A DNA stretch of 64,000 bases, from the NCBI GenBank assembly GCA_947044405.1, contig CAMRHE010000324.1:1736001-1800000 (forward strand), written 5' to 3'. The translations under genes and the position numbers were made by a program. The stretch is from Leptodactylus fallax. Taxonomy: Eukaryota > Chordata > Amphibia > Anura > Leptodactylidae. Position 1 is the first letter of the stretch. The number at the start of each line of letters is the position of its first letter. Below are positions 39,841 to 50,498 of the stretch, in pieces. The notes below the pieces were generated by a model. The model was not told where the DNA came from. It worked only from the letters and a program-made list of their open reading frames with translations, and did not search any database.

Positions 39841-41389
39841 GGGATGCACAGACAGCAGAGAAGATATCATGTGCCAGTCTCTGATGCTGTATGACTCTGT
39901 GCCCGAGCATATGTGTGTATAGTGCAATGTGTGGCTGCTCAGGTGAGGCTGTATAGTAAGTGCAGATGCGGTGCCATACATGATAGCTCTATATCCCGAC
40001 AGTAGACCTAAGGCAGTGTGTGCTGGATGTGTGTAGGCCAAACTGACTATATGCAGGTGCATGGCACAGGGATGAACATGTCTGGCATGACATGGGTAGT
40101 CACTGCCCCGGACTAGTAGAGCAGAGTTGTTGTACTTGGTTACCAAGGAGCAGGGCTTCCCGTCAGCCACAACACACAGCTCAGGAGGGGACTAAGAAAT
40201 ACAATGCACTGCTTGGAGGAGGAGAGAAGTGGCTGGGGGTGAAGGAATCCCTGGCATTAGCCATTCCCTGGCCTGTGATAGAGGTGAGGACTATGTGGCT
40301 GCTGGGCTCTAGTGTTAACCCTTCTGTGGGAAGAATGATAAAATATCATCAAAAGAGATGGGATAGATCTGCTGCCTTTGCCTTCATGTGAACATGTCCC
40401 TCAGGATTGCAGGTTACTCGGATGCCATCAGTATTACAGCTGATACGCTCCCTGTATGTGTGTGGAAGATATATCTGTAAGCATGCTTTCCCCTGGACTT
40501 ACCTTTACAGTCACTCTGTTAGGTCTATTAGTATTTTTATGTCTTATTATATCAAATATTCTGAAATACGACCTTCCAAAAAAGTTTCTGTCCACTACCG
40601 GGGTTGACCCTACTTATACATTAGCCTCATGTCACTATTGGACTCTGTTTACACTGCTGTCACAGTCTCTCTTGGCAATGCTATCAAATTGGATGGCAAG
40701 AATAGGGCAGCATGCAGTGCTATCCTTGCTATGAAAAAATGGACGCTTCTGTAGAACCCATATAAGTTAGTGGTATCCATAAGTGGAAGCCACAGTTCAT
40801 ATGTGGACAGAGCCTTAAAGGGGTTGTATCACAAATTAAGCATATTCCCTATCCTTAAGAGGGGGAATTAGTGTGTGATTGGAGGTAGTCTATCTGCTGG
40901 GATCTCCTTTTATTTCTAAGAAACTTCTGAAGAGTAGTCGAGTACGGTGCACGTGAGTTGGAGCAGCTGCTGAAGTATCCAGACACAGCCACAATGTGGC
41001 AGATTTATTATTAAAGATGGTGTTTCGCACGTGAGTCAGAAAAGGCGAGCCTGATTTATCAAAAGGCTCTAGGATCTTCATAAATCAGGTGTGCGCCAGA
41101 ATGGAAACCTATGCCAGTCAGTAGCAGGCATAGATTTACTGTGTAACTCATTCCAGAAAACTGTTGACTGGGGTGCAGAACAGGGAAAGTGTCCCACATT
41201 TGGTGGCAAAAGGGACTTGTGCCAAATGTGCCAGTGTATGGCGCTGTGTATTTGACTGGTACATGGTGTAGTTGGTTGATGGGTTGAGCAGACCCTACAA
41301 ACAGCTCATCTGGCACCCCACAGATCGGCTATAGATGACCTATGCTGTGAAGTGAAAAACACTTTACCAGTGTTGGGTTTTAGGCTGAA
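39841..41389. other. Intron-like or intergenic, no gene recognised
   Basis: No transposon protein and no strong inverted repeats, apart from a short TTAAAGGGGTTGTATCAC fragment at 40817-40835. If 39600-39840 is a first exon, this is the start of its intron. Confidence 0.45.
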
Positions 41390-41584
41390 GTCACCCATTG
41401 CAGAAAAGCTGTGTTTATTTAGTTGTTTTTGAAGCCAAAGCCAGAAGTGGATTTAGCATAAGAGAGAAGTATAAGATCTTCCTTTATGTTTCCCATTCCC
41501 ACTCTTGGCTTTGGTGCTAAAAAATACAGCACAATCTGCAACAAGAAAACACATCTTTTCCACAACGTGTGGCCTTAGCCTAAA
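41390..41584. mobile_element. MITE, GAGCCAAAG family, diverged
   Basis: TTAGGCTGAAGTCACCCATTG ... GCCAAAGCCAGAAGTGGA ... CTTGGCTTTGG ... CAACGTGTGGCCTTAGCCTA. The most diverged of the four copies. Confidence 0.75.
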
Positions 41585-41955
41585 ACAATTTCATCATTCT
41601 ATTTGCCAAGTATTCAGACCTTTAATATTAATATAGTAGATGCTTTTTATTGCTTTTAGTGCTTGAAATTGGATTACCATAAAATTTGTATTTATATCTA
41701 ACATCAATATGTTTTCCTATTCAGTACAATGTAAATCAATTGTTCTGCACTCATGTAAGGCTCTGTATATATACTGTGGCCAGATGACATTAAATACTTT
41801 ACGTGAGTGACTAATATAATTAATGTAGTGACCAGTGCTCTCTATATGTGTTTTACTGGGTATGCAGGTATGGGAATTTTATTGTGGCTTGTCCCCCTTT
41901 ATAATTATTAGCACAGAGAAAAGCTAAGTCATTGCCTGTAACAACCAAATATAAG

Positions 41956-42360
41956 CAGGGCTGTGGAGTCGGAGTCGTGGAGTCGGAGTCGGTGCCTATT
42001 TTGGTGGAGTCGGAGTCGGTATAAAATGGACCGACTCCGACTCCCAAAATATATAATAAATTGGTACAGTTAGTAGTACAATGCAGTATGTGCGGAATAT
42101 ATTTTCATAAGAATTTGGGAAAATGATGAAATGTTGAAAATGATGAAATGTCCTGTAAAGGTCTGTTCTATTCCCCATATAATGATGGGACTGAGTTCTG
42201 AGTGAACCTATAAGGTTTAGCACCATTATCTGGAGTAAGCAAGTCGGACTCGGAGTCGGAGCCGGAGCCGGAGTCGGAGCCGGAGTCGGAGTTGGAGTCG
42301 TAGTCAGGGGAAATTGAGGAGTCGGAGTCGGGGCTTTGGCGTACCGACTCCACAGCCCTG
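41956..42360. mobile_element. hAT-type MITE with GGAGTC repeats, exact 8-bp TSD
   Basis: CAGGGCTGTGGAGTCGG at the left is inverse to CCGACTCCACAGCCCTG at the right. AATATAAG occurs directly at 41948-41955 and 42361-42368. Both inner flanks are (GGAGTC)n-type simple sequence. 405 bp, no coding. A related half-copy begins at 59254. Confidence 0.93.
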
Positions 42361-43236
42361 AATATAAGCTCTTATTTTTCTGTTACTATATAGAATGTAT
42401 ATGATTGGTTGCTATGGTGGAACTGTTGCTATGGATAATTGTTTGTGCAAGCTAAAAAAAAAGAACTCGTGTCAAAATTGTCCTGCTGTAAAACCGGCTT
42501 TATTGTTCTTAGCAACCAATAAGAGCTCAGCTTTTATTTAAGAAACTGCTCTGGAATCTTTTTCTTTGTATTGTATATTTGAATATATTGCCTAGAAAAC
42601 AAAGCACCCCCTTAAATTGTTCATTTGCTGTTAACCCTTTACTGCTGCAAATACATTTCGCTCCCTGCCTTCAAAAAGCCAAAATTTGCTTTGCATCGCT
42701 ACATTCTGACACTATCTTTTTTATATTTCCATTTGCTGCATGAGGGCTCATTTTTTGTGGGACAAGCTGTAGATTTCATTCATACTATTTTGGGTTGTGT
42801 TTGACTACTTGATTACTTTTTATTACATTTTATTTGTGAGGCAAGGCGATGAAAAAAACTTCAGTTTGGGCATAGGGACATAGGATTTAGGGGGGAATAG
42901 GGTTTGGGCAGTCACTGTGTAGGATACATTATTGTGTCAATTAAATGTCAGGAAAGGGTTAAACTGCTGTTCAATTGACTTTAGGTTATGGACAACTACT
43001 GGCAGTTCAAAAGATTGTTGGCAAAAAACAAGTACTATTCAGTCCGCTCACAAGGTCTGTCAGGAGGTGTATTAGATAATTGAAATATTACAATATAAAA
43101 GTATAAAATTATAGCAATGTAAAACATTTAGAAATATGACACACATACAAACATCTGTATTATGAAACACCATCTAAATGACAAAAATATGGAAGTACTA
43201 TCGATTAAACGCATTCAGCAGGTCCCTCACTAGTAT

Positions 43237-44071
43237 ATGTGTTACTGTTAAAGTGCGAAATCAGTGAATGTGCACATTACTTAGGTAATGTGCAGATTAA
43301 CTGATTTGCTCTGTTAAAGTGCAGAATCAGGAGTTTTCCGCACTTTAACTAGGTAATGTGCACATACACGGCTTGTGGATAGTTAAAGTCTGGAAGTTTG
43401 TTTACCTCGTAGTCCTGCTGTCCCTACTCCGTCCCCCTCTTCTTCTCACTCCTTTCGCCAGCAGCATCTCCGGTCGTCGTTTTTTCTTCATGTGCCACAA
43501 TCGCCGTCGGCTGCCCAGCGCGTATCACAGCTAAGACGGTTTGCTTTCAAAACCCATTCAAGTTGAATGGGTTTTGAAAGCATACGGGCGGGTGTGTGTG
43601 TGTGTTCGCGTTTACACCCTCTGTGCTGTCAAGCAGCCGGCTTTTTTTTTTTTTCGGACACGAAGGACTTTGTGTTTCCGACAAAAAAAACAAAAAATGG
43701 CTTTTCGCAGCGCAGAGGGTGTAAGCCCGAACACACACACACCCGCCCGTTTGCTTTCAAAACCCATTCAAGTTGAAAGGGTTTTGAAAGGAAGCCGTCT
43801 TCAACCTTTCTTTATCCTGTCCCAGATCCTGTTGTTTTTTTTTTTTTTGCCGGCATTATGTTCTTTGTTGACATAGCGACATTGACATGTCTTTATCTGC
43901 ACTTTAACGAGTGCCTAGTACCTATTAACTAGGTAATGTGCAGATTAGCTAGGTAATGTGAGAAATGAAAGAAGTTTTCTGCACTTTAAGGGATCGCCCT
44001 AGTTAATGTGCACATTACCTACTTAATCTGCAGATTAACTGAATTCTGCACTTTAACGGTAACATATGCAT
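43237..44071. mobile_element. Inverted-repeat element with repeated subterminal motifs
   Basis: TATGTGTTACTGTTAAAGTGC at the left is inverse to GCACTTTAACGGTAACATAT at the right. Near both ends the motifs TAGGTAATGTGCAGATTA, GGTAATGTGCACAT and CTGCACTTTAA recur in both orientations (at about 43279, 43348, 43929, 43947, 44000). No transposase. The centre holds a separate palindrome (43529-43805). Superfamily unknown. Confidence 0.75.
43529..43805. repeat. Internal palindrome within the 43237-44071 element
   Basis: TTTGCTTTCAAAACCCATTC ... GGGCGGGTGTGTGTG and its inverse surround a central loop with CGGACACGAAGGACTTTGTG. The structure resembles the 34989-35407 palindrome (CACCCTCTG.GCTG and CGGACA.GAAG are shared). 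Overlapping open frames on both strands are a product of the symmetry. Confidence 0.82.
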
Positions 44072-45528
44072 TAACTCCATATTATATGTGGCAAACTAGT
44101 ATCCACAGAATGGCATAAAATGGACATTATTGGCCACATACAATGCCAATAGAACAACTAATGCCGATCTAACAAATGAGTGAATGAATGATAAAATTAT
44201 AATAACCAAGGGACACTAAATGTCATTTCAATAGATATATTCAGCAACAAACAAGTTATATTTGCAGAACTATATTCTGAATGCTCCCATATTTAGAGCT
44301 CTGTTTTTTGGTGTTTAGGTGGTGCTGTATAGTAGATATTTTTATGTGTCATGTTTCTATATGTGCAATATTTTAAATTTGAGTTGCTATATCTATCTAT
44401 ATGTATATCTGTTATCTGATAAACCCACTGATAGATCTTGAGAGCAGACTGAATTGTTGATATTTCTTATAGATGATATTGTATATTCTTATTGGGCCAT
44501 ATTTATTATGCCTTGTTAGCCAGTTTTATAAGGGAACCCTTATAAGAAAAGTAGGCAACCTTATTTAGGAAAACTAATCTGAAATGGGTGATCTAGATAA
44601 AGTTGCATGTTTTGTTGGTAGAATAAATATATTGGCTATTCAGGGTTGTGGAAATATTAGTATTATTATTACTATTGACAAATAAAGTTGATGTACAGTT
44701 TATTTACAAGTACAGACCAGTGATCATATACCCAGTCATTGGCTATGCAGGACAGACGTTCTATCTCCCCCTACGCTTTGCATCGGCCTGTGTAAAGCCC
44801 CTTGCAACAAATGACAATAGATGTTATATTAGTGATCGGCCATGTAAAAGGACCCTAAATTTCACCATTAACATTTTACCAGTTAATCTCACCAATGATA
44901 TTATGTGAGAGTCTCAAACTTAAAATGTCCTTTTACTGATATTTGCTTCTTTAATCCTCTGTCAGGTGCAGCTAAGCAACAGACTGCAGATTATAACAGC
45001 CAGCAGGAAGTGGATTTAAACATGTCTGGAATAAGTATATGGTATAGCCATTTTAAGATAACATAATAGTGTAAGGATAGGCTAGATGGACTGTGGTTAT
45101 CTATGTTTCTGCCAGCTACAGTATTAAGCTAATCTAGACTGTAGAGCTCATGCTAGACCAGGCCCAGGAAGAGACAGAGGAAGTGGCATACAGCACTTGG
45201 TGAAGATATAAGTTGTTGCTCCATCGCCGTAGGTGCTCAGTAAGGCACTTCACCTCTCTCAACTAAGTCTACAAGCAGGAATCGGGGAGCTATTCACAGT
45301 GCAGTCTGGGTTGAAAGAAGAGCAGTCCTGCAGGGGGGTGCACAATATCACACAGCAATTTGGACCTGACGAATTTTGGGAGTAGCAATAAAGATCGAAA
45401 AACAAAATAGGTCACTGATCTGACTTTACGGTCTGATGTCTGATTCACATCGTAAAAGTGTGTTAAAAACAATATAGATTTTGTTTATTTGTTTTTTTAT
45501 GTTTGCATTTATTTATGTATGTTTATAT
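44072..45528. other. No gene recognised
   Basis: AT-rich DNA. An 86-codon frame at 44648-44908 has no recognisable domain. No further structure is seen. Confidence 0.5.
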
Positions 45529-45532
45529 GTAT

Positions 45533-46024
45533 TGTGACAATTGGGGGTAGTTTAGCATCAAAGGTAGCAGCTTCCTGGACTTGACAGAGGTGTTTGTGAC
45601 GCTGGGTGCCAAATAAACAGCATAACAGGTAATGGAAATCCAAAAGAAATGGCTTTATTCAGCTAGTAAGTGATAACAGGAACAAAAACAAAAAAACAGC
45701 CTAGCCCACACACAGGGCAATACCTCACTTCTTGAACCATGACTACTCTCTTAGGGCAAGATGCTTTGCTGAGGTTTCTCCTCAGCAATCTGGCTCACAC
45801 TGAGCCCACCAAGTCTGCTTGTGGAGTCCAGTTCTCTTGGGACAGACCCCCTTGTCTGTCTCCAACTGGTCCACCATTTACCTGCTCCCTGCAGGTTCTC
45901 AGCAGCACTCCTTTGCTGTATGCACTCCCTCTGGAGTGAAGCCCCACCTATGGGTGTTGTTGAGGACCTTTTTAACCCTGGTTTTGGGTCGCTCACCAGC
46001 GCCCTCTAGGTTCACACTCTCACA
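45533..46024. mobile_element. Solo LTR, about 490 bp
   Basis: Begins TGTGACAATTGGG and ends CACTCTCACA (TG...CA with TGTGA/TCACA symmetry), flanked by GTAT at 45529-45532 and 46025-46028 (GTATT if the first T is shared). AATAAA on the plus strand near 45613, and TTTATT (AATAAA on the minus strand) near 45655, leave orientation unresolved. Non-coding. A solo LTR left by recombination is the simplest reading. Confidence 0.65.
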
Positions 46025-46146
46025 GTATTTATATGTGTATTTTTATGTGTGTATGAGTTTTTTTCTTTATTGCTTTCTATTGCAATTGTAGAGGAAATTT
46101 CTGCTTTGAATCCAGCAAAGCATAAGGTACTAATGATAAAGGAGCT

Positions 46147-46550
46147 TAACGCTAAGGCCCCATGTAGTTGGCCGCACGGCACCAAGGCATCACCATTTTT
46201 CCTGCAGCGCTTTTCACAGAAAGTCGCTCTTTGGACTTTCTGCTTCCATTTTGCCTATAGGGAATCCACCAGCATTTCCGTAGGTATAAATAACATGTGA
46301 TTTCCAAAACCTCTGCGTTTTACAGTCTCTGCAAAGTGACTGGGATTCCAGTAAATCCCATCTACTTATTGTGGAAAAATACACGCAGTGATTTCCAAAC
46401 TGCAGTTTAGGAAATCACAGCATGTCAGTTATACCTGCGGAAACGCTGCTGGTTTCCCTATAGGTATGATGGATACTTTCTGTGAAAAGCGCTGCAGGAA
46501 AAAACGTGGCTTTTTTTGCTGTGGCCCGCTACGTGGAGCCTTAGCCTAAG
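46147..46550. mobile_element. MITE, CTAAGGCCCCATGTAG family
   Basis: AACGCTAAGGCCCCATGTAG at the left is inverse to CTACGTGGAGCCTTAGCC at the right. The inner arms pair (CCTGCAGCGCTTTTCACAGA with TCTGTGAAAAGCGCTGCAGG). The best copy of the family seen at 10104 and 48626. Confidence 0.85.
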
Positions 46551-47015
46551 GGGTATTGCAGTTATTTTAAAGTGTGCCTAAAATTTTGAACACATGTTGC
46601 TTTTCTGCTATCATGCTAAGATAGGGGGTAACACAAGAGAGTAAATTGCTGAATGGTGGGTATCCAACCTCTGGGGCATATATAATAACATATATAATAA
46701 CATATAGCGTAAGTGCTAATCTGTAAATGAGATCAGTGTCATGTGACCTCTTTCAATGATTTTAATCCATCAGAACAACAGATTGTTAAATTTTGTTACA
46801 TAGACGGGTACAAAGAGCACACTTTCCATTTGTATCCATCTGCATGTTAACTGCACTGTTAAAAAAAGACAGAAGGTCTCTTCCATCAGCTTTTTGTTAT
46901 TTAGACAGAAGAAAAAGGGCAGTATGTTGATCTTTTTTTTTTACCCTGTAGTTAATGCAGACAGAAATAAAAAATGTTCTCTTTGTAACCATCTGTGTAG
47001 AAAAATTTTATGGAC

Positions 47016-47288
47016 TTAGGCTAGGTTCACATCTGCATTCGGGTTTCCCCAAGTGGACCCCCCGAACGGAAACCTAATCTGCATAAAAAGGGGTTACCTT
47101 AGGAAACCCGCGGACCCCATAGACTATAATGGGGTCCGTGTGGTTTCCGCTCGGTTTCCGCCCGAAAAGGGCGGAAAAATGTGGAGAGAAAAGTCCTGCT
47201 TGCAGCACTTTTCTCTCCGCATTTTTCATGCGCAGAGGGGAAAGGAATCCCAGAACGTAGTACAAACGCAGGTGTGAACTTAGCGTTA
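47016..47288. mobile_element. MITE, TTAGGCTAGGTTCACA ends
   Basis: TTAGGCTAGGTTCACATCTG ... CAGGTGTGAACTTAGCGTTA, with inner arms GCGGAAAAATG and CGCATTTTTCATGCGC. Non-coding. Confidence 0.75.
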
Positions 47289-47798
47289 GGCTAGTTGCAG
47301 ATGACCGTGTGTATTTTGCGGTCAGCAAACTAGTAATTAGTCTTCAGTTTTTGCGGACAGTGTGTCTTCAGTGTGTGTTCAGTGTTTCTTCAGCATCAGT
47401 GAAGTATGTCTGCAAAAACTGACAGAGTGTCTTCAGTGTGCCATCAGTGTGTGATCCTAGTTTGCGGATCCACCATATAAAAACACAGGAGACATCTAAT
47501 GATACCCCTAGCTTGTCCGCAAAAATGGATGGCACACTGATGACAGACTGAGTACATCAGTGAGCCCGTCCTAGGTTTTTAGTCTCCCATAGGCTTCTAT
47601 GGGCAAGTCCGTTCCGCAAAAACTGAACAGAATAGGACCTTTTCTATCTGATGTGGTGCGGAATCACGGCTTGCACACTGATCAGTGAAAAATATGGTCG
47701 TGTGCATGTACCCATAGAAATGAATGGGTCAGTGTACAATCCGCGAAAAACAAGGATAGCACACAGATCTCGCCCACAGTCGTCTGCAAGGGGCCTTA
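47289..47798. mobile_element. MITE, GCTAGTTGCAGATGACCGTG ends
   Basis: GGCTAGTTGCAGATGACCGTG at the left is imperfectly inverse to CACAGTCGTCTGCAAGGGGCC at the right. The interior has repeated GTGTCTTCAGTGTG. It abuts the previous MITE. Confidence 0.65.
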
Positions 47799-48625
47799 AT
47801 GATAGTGTGGAACTAGCTTAACTATTTTTAATTTACCTCTACTGCTTTCCTGCCACAGACAATCATTATAATAGACTTTCTTTTCTCCCCAAACACAGAT
47901 TTCAGGAGTGGTAAATGGCTTCTATACTTATACAATGGTGCTGGGAGAGCAGACTCACACTGTGCTTACATGTTGCAACTATACAGACATGGAGATTGGC
48001 ACAGAAAAGACTACATGCTGCAGATTGGTGGGGTTCTGACCACTGAGGACCCCAGCAGTCACAATAACAGGGGTGTTTTGCTACCTATTCAAGTGTGCAC
48101 CTGCTCCATTCATTTCAATGAGACCACCAAAGATAGCTGAAGAACAGTGCTCTGCTATCTCCATCAGTACCGTTGAAATTAATGGAGCAGGGGATATGTT
48201 GCTAAGATGGGAAAACCCTTTTAATAAATAAAGTGTAGCCCTTATATAGTGATACATTGATGCATTGATGGCAGATTAAATAGGAATCTCACAATGGAAT
48301 TGAAGATTTGAAGGGGTTGTCAAGTCCCATTCTATAAAATCTGTTTATAGAATATTATAATGAAAAGAAGTCATACAGTATTCAATGTACCTCTCCCCCA
48401 CTACTTCTATACCAGATCTTCCATGTATCTACTTCCTACTGCAGTGCTGATAATCCAACACTTGTGCTCTCTGCTGCCAGTCGCTGGCTGCAGTAATAAC
48501 ACCAGTGGTGCTGACAGGTCACCACTACAACCAGTGCTCAGATACATGTATGGCAGGCACATCATCATTGTTTGCAACAAAATAATAGAGACTACTGGAA
48601 GGGGGAAGGGGATTTACCAGGTGAT

Positions 48626-48890
48626 TAAGGCTGAGGCCCCACTTAGCTGGCCACAGCAATAAAGCGCTGTAGGAAAAACCGTGGGGGCAATCCAGCGTGG
48701 TTTTTCCCTCAGTGCTTTTCACAGAAACCTCTGCGGACTTAGTTCTTCAATTATACCTATAGGGAAACCGCCTGCGTTTCCATAGGTATAATTGACATGA
48801 TGTTATTTCCAAAACTGCCACGGTTTTGGAAATCACAGTGTATCCGCTATGGGTATTTTCCCGCAATGTGTGGATGGGATTCATTAGATC
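48626..48890. mobile_element. MITE fragment, GGCCCCACTTAGC family
   Basis: TTAAGGCTGAGGCCCCACTT, AGCGCTGTAGGAAAAACCGTG, and CCTATAGGGAAACCGCC mirrored by GCGTTTCCATAGG. The right end has decayed. Confidence 0.7.
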
Positions 48891-48926
48891 ACGATCAAAC
48901 CCTTTAAAACCTTTTTTTAGTCAGTA

Positions 48927-49424
48927 AGGCTGGGTTCATATCTGCGTTATTGTTTTCACATAGAATCAGTTTCTATGATCCGTCTAAAGATCATAAAAAC
49001 TAATTAGAACGGGTCATTTAAAAACCCATTGATTTCAATGGGTTTTTAAAACCATCTACAGGATACACAGCAGACAGCAATACGTTTTTTAACATTGAGG
49101 TCTATGGAAGACGAACACAAACGGATAACCAATGGATAGTAATCAGTATGTGTCTGTTTTGCAATCCATTTTTTACTCTTGATTCTTCTCTGCACATGCT
49201 CAGAATGAAGAAGGGAAAAAAAACGGATCTGTCAAAAATGGACGCAAATGGACAGTTTTTTTTGATAGACACCTATTGACTAATCCATCAAAATAGATAG
49301 ACTATAGTATGCACTGTGTACCTTTGTTCACATTCGTGACTGTTTTTTTTTGACAAATCCATTGTTTTTTTAATACAGATTAGCAACGGGCGGATACCAG
49401 TTGCAGATCTGAACATAGCGTAAT
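48927..49424. mobile_element. MITE, GGCTGGGTTCATATCTGCG ends
   Basis: TAAGGCTGGGTTCATATCTG at the left is inverse to CAGATCTGAACATAGCGTAA at the right. Between them AACCCATTGATTTCAATGGG forms a local hairpin. Downstream, 49472-49800 is likely a further diverged MITE (CCTCCTGCACATC). Confidence 0.65.
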
Positions 49425-50117
49425 AAATAGAAAACTCCACATTGCTCCATGCTACGGCTGTTTGTATGAACCCTTAGGCCTCCTGCACATCTCCATAGGG
49501 GATTTACTGTCCGTAAATACTGATCCGCAATCTGCAAAAAAAAACACATCTGCATTACATCAGTATGTCATCCACAATCACGGATCTTGTATGATTCCCT
49601 ACACTGGTCAGTGCTGCCAATGTGGCCAAAAATAGGACATGCTTCATAATTTGCGGTCCTTGAATATGGCATGGACACATGGCCGCAAAAATTGCGGTTG
49701 TGGGTCTGGGCCCATAGAAATGAACGGGACTGCATTTTTATCTGCAAATTTTGGATCCATAAAAACTACGGTTGTGTGCATGATTCATTTCGGGAGGACA
49801 ATAGCTAATACACAGTAGTATATCAGGTGTCCACTCAGGGCTTGGCTTGTTAGTCCTTTACTGTTAGTGTGTATGAGAAATGCTGTTTGTGGCCTGTTGT
49901 ATGTGGAGTTAATAGCTGTGCTTTGTATTTGGATAGGAGACTAGTTACTCATAGTGATGTGTAATAGAGTAAATGTGGATGGAATGCGAGCAAGCAACAG
50001 CTTTCGTTTTTCATATAGGGTGAAAGAAACACCTCTACTGTCTGTAGAGAATAATGTGATACTTAGTGCTGATTTCAGCTATTCTTGTGCTTTCTTGTAA
50101 CCCAGTAACTCTGTATA

Positions 50118-50498
50118 TACAGGGGCATCTTAATAAATTAGAATAGTTTTGAAACGTTCATTCATTTCAGTGATTCAGTAATACAATTCATAATCAGCGT
50201 CTTCCATGATTGTGTGTCCTACTGAACCAGACTGAGGGACCATTTAAAGGCTTAGGAAACCTTGGCAGGTGACACACTGAATTTACAATACTGAACTTTT
50301 TTACAATATTCTAATTTTCTTAGATTTTGGTTTTCATTACCTGTAATCCATAATCAACATTTACAGAAATAAAACAGTTGAAATAGAACACTCTGTGTGT
50401 AAAGAATCTAGAAAATCTAGGAGGTCACTTTTTTTAATTTAATTACTGAAAGAAAGAAATGTTTCAAAGATATTCTAATTTATTGAGATGCACCTGTA
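50118..50498. mobile_element. Non-autonomous Tc1/mariner MITE
   Basis: TACAGGGGCATCTTAATAAA and its inverse TTTATTGAGATGCACCTGTA bound 381 bp inserted at TA. The ends continue ATTAGAATA / TATTCTAAT. No transposase. Its ends differ from those of the three transposase-bearing Tc1 copies here. Confidence 0.88.

Noticed and set aside
43541..43876. 111-codon frame and overlapping shorter frames
   Set aside because: Lie in the arms of a palindrome and contain simple-repeat sequence.
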